The notes below the pieces were generated by a model, which was not told the DNA's origin, did not search any database, and saw only the letters and a list, made by a program, of their open reading frames with translations. DNA of 64,000 nt, from NCBI GenBank assembly GCA_040779345.1, contig JBFONU010000012.1, forward strand, positions 62,001 to 126,000, written 5' to 3'. The DNA comes from Thalassotalea_H sp040779345 (GTDB taxonomy: Bacteria > Pseudomonadota > Gammaproteobacteria > Enterobacterales > Alteromonadaceae). Below, one piece after another: positions 42,049 through 50,743 of this stretch. The first letter of the stretch is position 1. Each line of letters starts with the position of its first letter. The position numbers and the translations under genes were made by a program.

Positions 42049-43710
42049 ATGACTGAAAATTTTGCACAACTTTTTGAAGAAAGTTTAAAAGAAATCGAAA
42101 CACGCCCTGGTTCAATTATCAAAGGTACAATTGTACGCATTGAAAAAGACAATGTTCTTGTTGACGCAGGCCTTAAATCTGAAAGTGTAGTATCAATAGA
42201 TCAATTCAAAAACGCAGCTGGTGAAGTGGAAGTTGCTGTTGGCGATGAAATTGATGTTTCTCTAAAAGCTACAGACGATGGTTTCGGTGAAACGATTCTT
42301 TCTCGTGATGATGCTAAGCGTCATGAAGCTTGGCAAGTGCTTGAAAAAGCATACGAAGAAAAAGAAACTGTTATCGGTGTTATCAACGGTAAAGTTAAAG
42401 GTGGTTTCACGGTTGAAGTTAGCAATATTCGTGCTTTCTTACCGGGTTCATTAGTTGATGTACGTCCAGTACGTGACACAGCTCACCTTGAAGGTAAAGA
42501 TTTAGAATTTAAAGTTATTAAGCTTGATCAAAAGCGTAATAACGTAGTTGTTTCTCGTCGTGCAGTGATCGAATCTGAAAGCAGCGTAGAACGTGATGCA
42601 CTATTAGAATCATTAGCCGAAGGCATTGAAGTTAAAGGTATCGTTAAGAACTTAACTGATTACGGTGCATTCGTTGATTTAGGCGGCATTGATGGCCTAC
42701 TTCACATCACTGATATGGCTTGGAAGCGTGTTAAGCACCCAAGTGAAATCGTAAACGTTGGTGATGAAATTCAAGTTAAAGTATTGAAATTCGACCGTGA
42801 GCGTACACGTGTATCTCTAGGTATGAAGCAGTTAGGCGAAGATCCATGGGTAGCTATCGCTAAGCGTTACCCTGAAGGTGCTAAACTTTCTGGCCGTGTA
42901 ACTAACTTAACAGACTACGGTTGTTTTGTTGAGATCCAAGAAGGCGTTGAAGGTTTAGTTCACGTTTCTGAAATGGATTGGACAAATAAAAACATCCACC
43001 CATCTAAAGTTGTTAACTTAGGTGATACTGTTGAAGTTATGGTATTAGAAATTGACGAAGAACGTCGTCGTATTTCTCTTGGTCTTAAACAATGTATCCC
43101 GAACCCTTGGGAAGAGTTTGCTAAGAACTTCAACAAAGGTGACAAAGTGTCTGGTAAGATCAAATCAATTACTGATTTTGGTATCTTTATCGGTCTTGAC
43201 GGTGGCATTGATGGTCTTGTTCACTTATCTGATATTTCATGGGCTGGTGGTGAAGAAGCTGTTCGTGAATATAAGAAAGGCGACGAAATCTCTGCAGTGG
43301 TTCTTCAAGTTGACCCTGAACGTGAGCGTATCTCATTAGGTGTTAAGCAAACTGAAGATGATCCATTTAATCAATACCTTGCAGATAATAAAAAAGGTGC
43401 TATTGTTACAGGTAAGGTAGTTGAAGTAGACGCAAAAGGTGCTAAGATTGAATTAGTAGAAGGCGTTGAAGGTTACTTACGTGTTTCTGACATCTCTCGT
43501 GACCGTATCGAAGATGCAAGTACTGAATTATCTGTTGGTGATAGCGTTGAAACTAAGTTTATGGGTGTTGATCGTAAGAACCGCACTATTAGCTTATCTA
43601 TCAAAGCGAAAGACCAAGCAGACGAGCGTGAAGCAATGGATAGCTTAAACCAAGAAGAAGAAACTGGTTTAAGTGCTATGGCTGCAGCGTTTAAAAACGC
43701 TAAAAATTAA
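42049..43710 (+). CDS. rpsA: 30S ribosomal protein S1
   Basis: A 553-residue S1 with six OB-fold S1 motifs (e.g. GIVKNLTDYGAFVDLGGIDGLLHITDM, GRVTNLTDYGCFVEI). It binds mRNA at the ribosome and is essential for initiation on structured messages. No clear Shine-Dalgarno sequence precedes the ATG (tatacacgtt), as in E. coli rpsA, whose translation is controlled by S1 itself through leader structure; similar autoregulation is likely. Codon use is strongly biased, as expected for a highly expressed gene. Confidence 0.98.
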   Translation: MTENFAQLFEESLKEIETRPGSIIKGTIVRIEKDNVLVDAGLKSESVVSIDQFKNAAGEVEVAVGDEIDVSLKATDDGFGETILSRDDAKRHEAWQVLEKAYEEKETVIGVINGKVKGGFTVEVSNIRAFLPGSLVDVRPVRDTAHLEGKDLEFKVIKLDQKRNNVVVSRRAVIESESSVERDALLESLAEGIEVKGIVKNLTDYGAFVDLGGIDGLLHITDMAWKRVKHPSEIVNVGDEIQVKVLKFDRERTRVSLGMKQLGEDPWVAIAKRYPEGAKLSGRVTNLTDYGCFVEIQEGVEGLVHVSEMDWTNKNIHPSKVVNLGDTVEVMVLEIDEERRRISLGLKQCIPNPWEEFAKNFNKGDKVSGKIKSITDFGIFIGLDGGIDGLVHLSDISWAGGEEAVREYKKGDEISAVVLQVDPERERISLGVKQTEDDPFNQYLADNKKGAIVTGKVVEVDAKGAKIELVEGVEGYLRVSDISRDRIEDASTELSVGDSVETKFMGVDRKNRTISLSIKAKDQADEREAMDSLNQEEETGLSAMAAAFKNAKN

Positions 43711-43725
43711 TTTTAGCTGGGAATG

Positions 43726-43760
43726 AGAAAAAGCTTATTAATGAAGCTTTTTCTATTATT
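43726..43760 (+). terminator. terminator after rpsA
   Basis: A perfect 11-bp stem agaaaaagctt / aagctttttct (43726-43736 with 43744-43754) with a 7-base loop, 15 bases after the rpsA stop, followed by AT-rich sequence. The stem's own T-run supplies part of the U-tract. Confidence 0.7.
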
Positions 43761-43803
43761 TAATTACCATTGGCGTGATGCTATATGAACACTGGGGGGT
43801 CGA

Positions 43804-44091
43804 ATGACCAAATCAGAACTCATTGAAAGATTAGCAGATAAACTTAGTCATTTATCTGCTAAAGATGTAGAACAAGCTATTAAAGAAATTCTTGAAATGA
43901 TGGCGCAAACCTTGTCAAAAGGTGAGCGCATAGAAATAAGAGGCTTTGGTAGTTTCTCTTTGCATTATCGCGCACCACGCGTTGGTAGGAACCCTAAGAC
44001 TGGAGAGTCAGTTGAGCTTTCTGGTAAATATGTTCCGCATTTTAAACCCGGCAAAGAATTACGTGAAAGAGTCAATCTTTCCATAGCGTAG
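43804..44091 (+). CDS. ihfB: integration host factor beta subunit
   Basis: A 95-residue HU/IHF-family DNA-bending protein starting MTKSELIERLADK, with the beta-arm motif GRNPKTGESVELSGKYVPHFKPGKELRERV, which includes the intercalating Pro. It pairs with IhfA to bend DNA at specific sites. It sits after rpsA, as in E. coli, and is followed by a strong terminator. Confidence 0.97.
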   Translation: MTKSELIERLADKLSHLSAKDVEQAIKEILEMMAQTLSKGERIEIRGFGSFSLHYRAPRVGRNPKTGESVELSGKYVPHFKPGKELRERVNLSIA

Positions 44092-44105
44092 TGAATGATT
44101 ACTAT

Positions 44106-44138
44106 AAAAACGGCATGCTATAGCATGCCTTTTTTTTG
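44106..44138 (+). terminator. rho-independent terminator of ihfB
   Basis: ggcatgctatagcatgcc (44112-44129) is fully self-complementary, preceded by aaaaac and followed by eight T (44130-44137). Confidence 0.92.
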
Positions 44139-44170
44139 TTCTCAGCGTTTGAATAAAGGAAGTTTTTCTT

Positions 44171-44413
44171 GTGAAAATATATATAACTTTAGTTTTTGTG
44201 ATGGCTTTGTTGGTAGTGGCTTTTATTTTTGGTAGCCAAAATGTCCAGCCGATAACATTAAATTATATGATTGCAAAATCTGAAATGACTGTTGCTCATG
44301 CGGTAAGCTTATTTACAGTAATAGGAATTTTTATTGGTTTGTTACTTTCTTTATTGTGGAAATTATTACGTGTAGTAAAACCGAAAAAAACGCCTAAAGA
44401 ACTGAGTCGTTAA
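44171..44413 (+). CDS. lapA: LapA-domain inner-membrane protein (DUF1049)
   Basis: An 80-residue protein with two hydrophobic helices (about 3-22 and 42-64), starting with GTG at 44171; aaggaag lies 7 bases before it. FGSQNVQPITLNYMIAKSEMTVAHAV between the helices is the DUF1049 signature. In E. coli LapA partners LapB in controlling LpxC turnover and lipopolysaccharide assembly; lapB follows here 6 bases later. Confidence 0.9.
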   Translation: MKIYITLVFVMALLVVAFIFGSQNVQPITLNYMIAKSEMTVAHAVSLFTVIGIFIGLLLSLLWKLLRVVKPKKTPKELSR

Positions 44414-44419
44414 CACCCT

Positions 44420-45595
44420 ATGTCTATGTTTTCATTATTATTTCTTTTACTACCTGTTGCTATGGGCTATGGCTGGTTTATGGGAAGAAACAGTGTTAAG
44501 CAAAGTGATCATAATGCAAAACAAGATTTATCAATAAAGTACTCCACTGGGTTAAATTATTTATTATCAAATCAACAAGATAAAGCTATCGAGTTTTTAT
44601 TAGAAACTCTCAAAGTTGAAGATGATACCGTTGAAGCCCATTTTGCCATGGCTAACTTATTTCGCAAACGTGGTGAGCTTGACCGAGCACTAAAAGTGCA
44701 TGAACACCTTGTTAGGCAAAAACATTTACCAACTAAAGCAAAACAGCAAGCGGCTTTTGAATTAGGTCGAGATTTTTTAAGTGCAGGTTTATATGATCGC
44801 GCCGAATCGATGTTTCATAACCTACTAAAATCAAAAGATTTTGGTCTTAAATCACTGAGTTATTTATTACAAATTTATCAGTCTACTAAAGATTGGCAAC
44901 ATGGCCTTGATTTACAAAAAGCGATTATTAAAGCTAATGACAAAAAGCTGCTACATACATTAGCAAATTTTTATTGTGAATTAGCTACCATTGCTTTAGA
45001 AAAAGACCAATTTATTGAAGTATTAGAGTTGTTAGAAAGTGCATTAAAATATGATCCCAACTCTTGTCGCGCAAATTGGTTAATGGCAAAGATATATGAA
45101 AACCATCAGCAATTTAATGAAGCATGTCAATGTTATAAAGATATTTATAGCCAGGATAAAGATTTCTTTCCTGACGTGATTGATCAAATGCAAGACTGTT
45201 ACCGTCAACTTGATGCCGATGATGAGTTTTATCGATTTATTAAAAAAGTTTATGATGAAACGGGCGGAAGTAGCGCATTAATTAAGTATTTAACATTCGT
45301 TGAAAATAAGCATGGCATAGGAAAAGCACAAGACTTTATGTTATCGGCTTTAAAAAGGCGCCCAACAATTCGAGGCTTTAAGCATTTTATTAAAATGCAA
45401 ATGAATGAAGAAAGTTCGACAAAAGAAAATGAAAATTTAGATATGATCAAAGAATTGATCACATCATACCTGAACGTGAAACAGCGTTACAGCTGCTGTA
45501 ATTGTGGTTTTAGTAGTGCAACTCATTATTGGTCTTGTCCTTCATGCCATGATTGGGAGCAACTTAAACCTGTCAGAGGTTTAGAAGGAGAATAA
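44420..45595 (+). CDS. lapB: lipopolysaccharide assembly protein LapB (YciM)
   Basis: A 391-residue protein (E. coli 389) with an N-terminal membrane anchor (residues 3-19), a series of TPR helices (about 35-340) and a C-terminal rubredoxin-like metal site: Cys359 and Cys362 (SCCNCGF), Cys373 and Cys376 (SCPSC). It regulates FtsH-dependent LpxC degradation on the cytoplasmic face. It is coupled to lapA; pyrF normally follows, but here a decayed cupin gene lies between. Confidence 0.96.
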   Translation: MSMFSLLFLLLPVAMGYGWFMGRNSVKQSDHNAKQDLSIKYSTGLNYLLSNQQDKAIEFLLETLKVEDDTVEAHFAMANLFRKRGELDRALKVHEHLVRQKHLPTKAKQQAAFELGRDFLSAGLYDRAESMFHNLLKSKDFGLKSLSYLLQIYQSTKDWQHGLDLQKAIIKANDKKLLHTLANFYCELATIALEKDQFIEVLELLESALKYDPNSCRANWLMAKIYENHQQFNEACQCYKDIYSQDKDFFPDVIDQMQDCYRQLDADDEFYRFIKKVYDETGGSSALIKYLTFVENKHGIGKAQDFMLSALKRRPTIRGFKHFIKMQMNEESSTKENENLDMIKELITSYLNVKQRYSCCNCGFSSATHYWSCPSCHDWEQLKPVRGLEGE

Positions 45596-45650
45596 TCGTT
45601 CATTTCGACATGTTATTAACCGATCAAATTTTTTATTGTTAGTCGACAAG

Positions 45651-45920
45651 CAGGTGGTAAAGCATAAAGTAAAAATAGCCGAAAAATTTAATTTGTTTAT
45701 CCAAATATGGGCACCATAGGTGATACCTTAGTCAAATGGCCAACTAGTTAAAATAGCTAAAGGGAGTGATGATCTTGTTTGGCATAAACACGAAAATGAA
45801 GATAAGCTATTTCTCGTATTCAAAGTGAAGTTAGCGTTTCATCAGAGCAGCAGAAGTCAATTTAATGCGGATGACAAGCGATTAAACAGTAACAATAAGA
45901 TAGCTAGCTTTATTTCTTAA
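45651..45920 (+). pseudogene. decayed cupin-domain gene remnant
   Basis: One frame (codons in phase with 45669) reads IAEKFNLFIQIWAP, stop, VIP, stop, SNGQLVKIAKGSDDLVWHKH, then ENEDKLFLVFKVKLAF, ending at TAA 45918-45920. This matches the start of small cupin proteins, including cupin motif 1 (H-x-H-x3-E) in WHKHENE. There are two in-frame stops, no proper start, the conserved Gly after the motif is replaced by Val, and the second cupin motif is missing. It fills most of the otherwise empty 458-base lapB-pyrF gap. Confidence 0.72.
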
Positions 45921-46002
45921 ACAGTATAACCAGCACTTTAGCCTATTATTACGGCGTTAAAACTAATAATGCTTTGAGCTGAACTATGCCAAATTTCTCA
46001 TG

Positions 46003-46008
46003 TATAAT
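46003..46008 (+). promoter_or_regulatory. putative -10 box of pyrF
   Basis: A perfect TATAAT lies 46 bases upstream of the pyrF ATG. No convincing -35 is found 16-18 bases upstream. Confidence 0.4.
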
Positions 46009-46053
46009 ATTTAATTATCAGAAAATGACAAAATTTATTAAAAGGGTAATGAA

Positions 46054-46749
46054 ATGAATGATCCGAAAGTAGTCGTAGCATTAGATTTTAATAGTGAAGC
46101 TGATGCGTTTGCTTTTGTTGATAAAGTTGAACCGAGTGATTGCAGGTTAAAAGTTGGCAAAGAAATGTTTACTCATTTTGGGCCTGATTTTGTTAGAGAA
46201 CTTGTTAATAAAGGCTTTGATGTTTTTCTCGATTTGAAGTTTCATGATATTCCTAATACCGTTGCTAAAGCGGTAGCTGCAGCAGCAGAGCTTGGTGTTT
46301 GGATGGTAAATGTACATGCTTCAGGTGGGTTAAAAATGATGGAAAAGGCTAAGGAAGCATTAATACCGTATAAGGATAAAGCGCCGTTGTTAATTGCTGT
46401 TACTGTATTAACCAGTATGAGTGAAGATGATTTACTTGATTTAGGCATTAGTAAATCACCTGCTGAGCAAGTGAAACATTTAGCTAATTTGACGAAACAA
46501 GCTGGATTAGATGGTGTTGTTTGCTCTGCCATGGAAGCACAAGCACTTAAAGAACAATTAGGAAAAGATTTTGCCTTGATCACCCCTGGCATAAGACCAT
46601 CAGGTGCATCAGTTGATGATCAAAAACGTGTTATGACACCTGAACAAGCAATCGCTGCGTGTGTTGACTATTTGGTGATTGGCCGACCGATAACTAAAGC
46701 CAATGATCCAAAGCAAGTGCTTAATGAAATAAATAGCAGCATTACTTGA
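46054..46749 (+). CDS. pyrF: orotidine 5'-phosphate decarboxylase PyrF
   Basis: A 231-residue class I OMP decarboxylase. The catalytic Asp-x-Lys-x2-Asp is in LDLKFHDIPNTV; KVGKEMF binds substrate, and TPGIRPSG with VIGRPIT forms the phosphate-binding end of the barrel. It makes UMP from OMP. aaaaggg precedes the ATG at good spacing. Confidence 0.97.
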   Translation: MNDPKVVVALDFNSEADAFAFVDKVEPSDCRLKVGKEMFTHFGPDFVRELVNKGFDVFLDLKFHDIPNTVAKAVAAAAELGVWMVNVHASGGLKMMEKAKEALIPYKDKAPLLIAVTVLTSMSEDDLLDLGISKSPAEQVKHLANLTKQAGLDGVVCSAMEAQALKEQLGKDFALITPGIRPSGASVDDQKRVMTPEQAIAACVDYLVIGRPITKANDPKQVLNEINSSIT

Positions 46750-46881
46750 GCCGTTTGAGATAAAACGATTAGTCAACCTAGATTAATTTGCTTTCGTTAT
46801 ATATCTACATAAAAGTTCAAATAGGTACTTTTTCTGAATGAAATTGCTGACGGAAAATAACCTTTTTTACCTATTACTTGC

Positions 46882-46924
46882 CATATTGCAGCCTTTAAAA
46901 TTTAAAGGCTGCAATATGTTTTCT
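46882..46924. terminator. long perfect hairpin downstream of pyrF
   Basis: The arms 46882-46899 and 46901-46918 (catattgcagcctttaaa and its complement) are exact over 18 bases around a single A, followed by ttttct. Because the centre is AT-rich the effective loop is larger. It is plausible as the pyrF terminator, though about 130 bases from the stop. Confidence 0.55.
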
Positions 46925-47464
46925 AAATATCACTATAGGAAATGGGTTTGATTTGTAACTTTTACAGAATGTTAGTTGTTCATGTTTTTAAAAATCGCCT
47001 CAAAGCGTTTTGCCAAAAAATACCCTCAAGTTTACTCATATTTATCCTCTTAACTCTTAGGTAATACACTGTTCTTCTTAAAATTAATGATGGTTAATTG
47101 TTATGGTGACTCACTGTGCCAATAGATAATATATCAGCCAGCTTATAACTAAAAAAACCTATTAATTTCTTTTTGGTATAATAAGGTTTGAAAAATATCT
47201 TGTTTTTTAATTATTTCTTAAAGTTATAAGAAGTTAAAATTGTCAACTGATTGAATTAGCTACATTTCAATATCCCCATATAACATTAAATTATTACATT
47301 TATGCAACATTTTTATTACATTTTCTCAATCGCTTTTCGTTATTTTTTAATCAGTGATATTTTCTCCATACCTTACTATCACTCGTTATAAAGAAATTTT
47401 GTGATCAAAACTGCCTGTTTATTAATCGTTAGTACAAAATTTGCACGAATTACCTTCTGTGCTA

Positions 47465-47482
47465 TGTTAATTTGATGTAACA
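47465..47482. promoter_or_regulatory. dyad TGTTA-N8-TAACA upstream of the first chitinase
   Basis: An 18-base imperfect palindrome (tgttaatttgatgtaaca) 30 bases before the chitinase ATG, in the position of an operator. The binding protein is unknown, and the AT-rich context makes chance occurrence possible. Confidence 0.3.
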
Positions 47483-47511
47483 AAATATTAACAAGATAAA
47501 AGGCGAAAATT

Positions 47512-50500
47512 ATGTTGAGAACTAACGGCTGGGCAACTTCTGCTAAGCTTTCTACTAGCCTATTGATTTTATTAGGTTTACCTGTAAAAGCTGATTTTAT
47601 CAATTGTGATAGCCTACCTCAGTGGCAATCAGGCGGCACATACGTAGCTGGCGATCAAGTGCAAGCTCAATCTCAAGCATTTGAAGCGAATTGGTGGAAC
47701 CAAGCAAACCCAATTGAAAAATCAGGTCAATGGCAAGAGTGGACTAAGCTTGGAGATTGTCAAACGGATGGAGATATTAACCTTCCACCAACGGTGAGCT
47801 GGATTTCACCTGAAGAAGGTTTTTCTTACCAAGAAAAAGACAGCGTTGTCATTTTTGTTAATGCCGATGATTCAGATGGAAATGTTGATAGCGTTCAGTT
47901 CTTTTTAAATGGAGCTTTACTCGACACACTAACGCAAGCCCCTTATGAAATAACATGGTTGGCAGAGGTTGGCGATCATCAATTACAAGTTGTTGTTAAA
48001 GATAATAAGCAAGCGACAACGGCTTCTTCTATTCGAAATATCGAAGTGCTTGCCGATGATACATCGCCTGATAATAAAGCCCCTGTTGCGAAAATATCTT
48101 TAAAAAGAACTGTGGGTGATATTCATATCGGTGATTCTGTCACGTTAGTCCTCGACGCAACTGACAGTGATGGCATCATTGAACACATAGCGCTTAGTGT
48201 TGATGAAAATGTTGTATTAAATACAACTGAAATACCTTATGAATATACTTGGCAAGCTGAAGCAATTGGTCAAGTTAGTTTTGGTTTAGTTGCCACTGAT
48301 GATGATAATGCGACAGGTAGTGCGACATTAGTGCTTGATGTGGTTGATGAACAAATACCGGATAATGGTCGTAATGCTTGTCAACCAGCGGGCTTATATC
48401 AAACTGAATCAGTCAACACGCCTTATTGTACTGTTTACGATGAACAAGGTCGCGAGAAAATGGGCGCGGATCATCCACGCCGTGTTATCGGTTATTTCAC
48501 CAGTTGGAGAAATGGTGCCAATGGCCAACCAAGTTACCTAGTTAATGATATTCCATGGAATAAAATTACTCATATCAACTATGCCTTTGCTCATATTGAT
48601 GCGAATAACAAAGTTTCTGTTGGAGATCCCAATGCTGAAAATAATCCAGCAACTAACATGGAGTGGCCAGGTGTAGTAGGTGCTGAACTAGATCCTAGCT
48701 TGTCATATAAAGGTCATTTTAATTTATTGACCAAATATAAAAAGCAACACCCACAAGTTAAAACTCTGATTTCTGTTGGTGGCTGGGCTGAAACCGGAGG
48801 TTTCTTTGACGAGACTGGTCGAGTACAAAGTGGTGGCTTTTATACGATGACCACCAATGCTGACGGCTCGGTTAATCATGCCGGCATTAAAGCATTTTCA
48901 GAAAGTGTAGTTGGTTTTATTCAAAAATATGGTTTTGATGGTGTTGATATTGATTATGAATACCCGTCTTCAATGGCTGATTCAGGTCACCCTGATGACT
49001 TTTCATTCTCAAATCCACGTCGTGCAGCGCTTAATGCTTCTTATCAAGTATTGATGAAGTCTTTGCGTGAAACTCTTGATAAAGCTGGAGAGGCTGCAGG
49101 TCAGCATTATTTGCTAACCATTGCCTCACCATCTTCAGGCTACCTTGTGCGCGGTATGGAAACTTTTCAAGTTACCAAATATTTAGATTACGTCAATATC
49201 ATGAGTTACGACTTACATGGTGCATGGAACTCTCATGTTGGACCCAATGCTGCACTTTACGACACAGGTGAAGACTCCGAGTTAGCTGCTTGGAATGTTT
49301 ATGGCACAGCAGAGTTTGAAGGTATTGGTTATTTAAACACTGACTGGGCAGTGCGTTATTTTAGAGGGGCATTATCTGCTGGCCGCATCAATATTGGTAT
49401 TCCTTATTACACTCGTGGTTTTAGAGATGTTCAAGGCGGAACTAATGGTTTGTGGGGACAGGCAGCACTTCCAGATCAAAACAGTTGTCCAAATGGCACA
49501 GGAAAAGGTGACAAAAACAATTGTGGTAATGGCGCTGTTGGTATCGATAACTTATGGCATGACATTGAAAATGATAATGAAGTAGCAGCCGGTAGTAACC
49601 CTTTATGGCATGTTAAAAATCTCGCTCAAGGTAAATATGGTAGCTATATCGAGGCTTATGGTTTAACGCCTGAAACTGATCCAGAAGATGTTTTAGTTGG
49701 CTCTTATCAACGATTTTATGAACAAACCGCCGTTGCTCCATGGTTATGGAATGATGAGAAAAAGGTATTTCTCTCCATTGAAGATGAAGAGTCAATGGCA
49801 ACTAAAGTGGACTATGTTATCGAACAAGGTCTTGGGGGCGTGATGTTTTGGGAGCTGGCAGGTGACTTTGATTATGACAGCGTAAAACAGGAGTATTACA
49901 TGGGTTCAACGATGACTGCCATTGCTTATGACAAATTCCGTCAAAGTGATAGTAAATATGATATTCATCAAGGTGATATTGCTTTTGATGTTCCTGAAAA
50001 ATCCGTTGATGTTGTCTTTAGTGCAAAAGACTTTCCTGTCGGTGATGACAATTACCCAATCAGTCCAACGTTCTCATTTAGCAACAATTCAGACATTGAT
50101 TTATCGGGTGCAAAAATTAGTTTTGATGTCCCTGTGGCAACCTCGGCAATTTTTAAGTCGAACTGGAATTCACAAAAGAAATTGAAAATGGTGATTGAAA
50201 CCAATCGTTCAAATGCCGCAGGTAACAATATCGGTGGCTTTGATAACGAGTTTCATCGTTTCTCAATTACCTTAATTAATGAGTTTGGTGGCGTAACAGA
50301 ATCTTTTATGCCGGGTGAAACGGTTGATGCTCAAGTGATGTATTACATGCCAATTACTGGACCTGCTAATTTCACTATTGAAAAAGACGGCAAGACTTAT
50401 GCGTTTAAAGTTGAATACCCTGAGCTCCCTGAAGCAACAAACGGTGACGGCGATGGTGATGGCGACGGAGATAACACAGGCACTTGTGATGGTGTAAAAA

Positions 50501-50673
50501 TTGAAGATATTCATGTTTACCCTGATTTCCCTCGACTTGACTGGGCGGGTAAGCCAAGTCATGCGGTAAGTGGTGATTTAATTATCCACAAAAATGCAGT
50601 TTGGCGTGCACGTTGGTTTACCAATGAAGAGCCAGGTGTTGCTATGGTTTGGGACAAAGTATGTAGCTTGTAA
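47512..50673 (+). CDS. secreted multidomain GH18 chitinase with N- and C-terminal chitin-binding modules
   Basis: A 1053-residue exported enzyme. A signal peptide (about 1-27, ending VKA) precedes a CBM5/12 module (30-85, WQSGGTYVAGDQV and ANWWNQ) and two Ig-like domains (90-185, 188-285). The GH18 catalytic barrel (about 320-800) has the motif DGVDIDYEYP with acid/base Glu483. A C-terminal chitinase-associated beta domain (816-970), an Asp-Gly repeat linker (about 976-987) and a second CBM5/12 (991-1053) follow. It should hydrolyse chitin outside the cell. It heads four chitin-related genes and is followed by a terminator. Confidence 0.93.
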   Translation: MLRTNGWATSAKLSTSLLILLGLPVKADFINCDSLPQWQSGGTYVAGDQVQAQSQAFEANWWNQANPIEKSGQWQEWTKLGDCQTDGDINLPPTVSWISPEEGFSYQEKDSVVIFVNADDSDGNVDSVQFFLNGALLDTLTQAPYEITWLAEVGDHQLQVVVKDNKQATTASSIRNIEVLADDTSPDNKAPVAKISLKRTVGDIHIGDSVTLVLDATDSDGIIEHIALSVDENVVLNTTEIPYEYTWQAEAIGQVSFGLVATDDDNATGSATLVLDVVDEQIPDNGRNACQPAGLYQTESVNTPYCTVYDEQGREKMGADHPRRVIGYFTSWRNGANGQPSYLVNDIPWNKITHINYAFAHIDANNKVSVGDPNAENNPATNMEWPGVVGAELDPSLSYKGHFNLLTKYKKQHPQVKTLISVGGWAETGGFFDETGRVQSGGFYTMTTNADGSVNHAGIKAFSESVVGFIQKYGFDGVDIDYEYPSSMADSGHPDDFSFSNPRRAALNASYQVLMKSLRETLDKAGEAAGQHYLLTIASPSSGYLVRGMETFQVTKYLDYVNIMSYDLHGAWNSHVGPNAALYDTGEDSELAAWNVYGTAEFEGIGYLNTDWAVRYFRGALSAGRINIGIPYYTRGFRDVQGGTNGLWGQAALPDQNSCPNGTGKGDKNNCGNGAVGIDNLWHDIENDNEVAAGSNPLWHVKNLAQGKYGSYIEAYGLTPETDPEDVLVGSYQRFYEQTAVAPWLWNDEKKVFLSIEDEESMATKVDYVIEQGLGGVMFWELAGDFDYDSVKQEYYMGSTMTAIAYDKFRQSDSKYDIHQGDIAFDVPEKSVDVVFSAKDFPVGDDNYPISPTFSFSNNSDIDLSGAKISFDVPVATSAIFKSNWNSQKKLKMVIETNRSNAAGNNIGGFDNEFHRFSITLINEFGGVTESFMPGETVDAQVMYYMPITGPANFTIEKDGKTYAFKVEYPELPEATNGDGDGDGDGDNTGTCDGVKIEDIHVYPDFPRLDWAGKPSHAVSGDLIIHKNAVWRARWFTNEEPGVAMVWDKVCSL

Positions 50674-50683
50674 TTATAAAGAC

Positions 50684-50712
50684 GCCAACACCATTGGGGG
50701 TTGGCTTTTATT
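50684..50712 (+). terminator. terminator after the first chitinase
   Basis: The stem gccaac...gttggc (50684-50689 with 50700-50705, extended by C-G pairs) is followed by ttttattt, 11 bases after the stop codon. Confidence 0.65.
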
Positions 50713-50743
50713 TATCTATAGGAAAATCATTAGGTGATTCAAT

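Larger units (their letters stand above)
46750..47511. other. 762-base non-coding region between pyrF and the chitin cluster
   Basis: Contains an 18-bp-arm hairpin (46882-46918) and, near the right end, a TGTTA-N8-TAACA dyad (47465-47482) before the first chitinase. Otherwise AT-rich with many stop codons in all frames; no tRNA, integrase or insertion sequence is seen. Confidence 0.5.

Noticed and set aside
47379..47603. 74-codon minus-strand frame overlapping the first chitinase start
   Set aside because: It overlaps the signal-peptide coding end of a well-supported gene, has no ribosome-binding site and no recognisable pattern.
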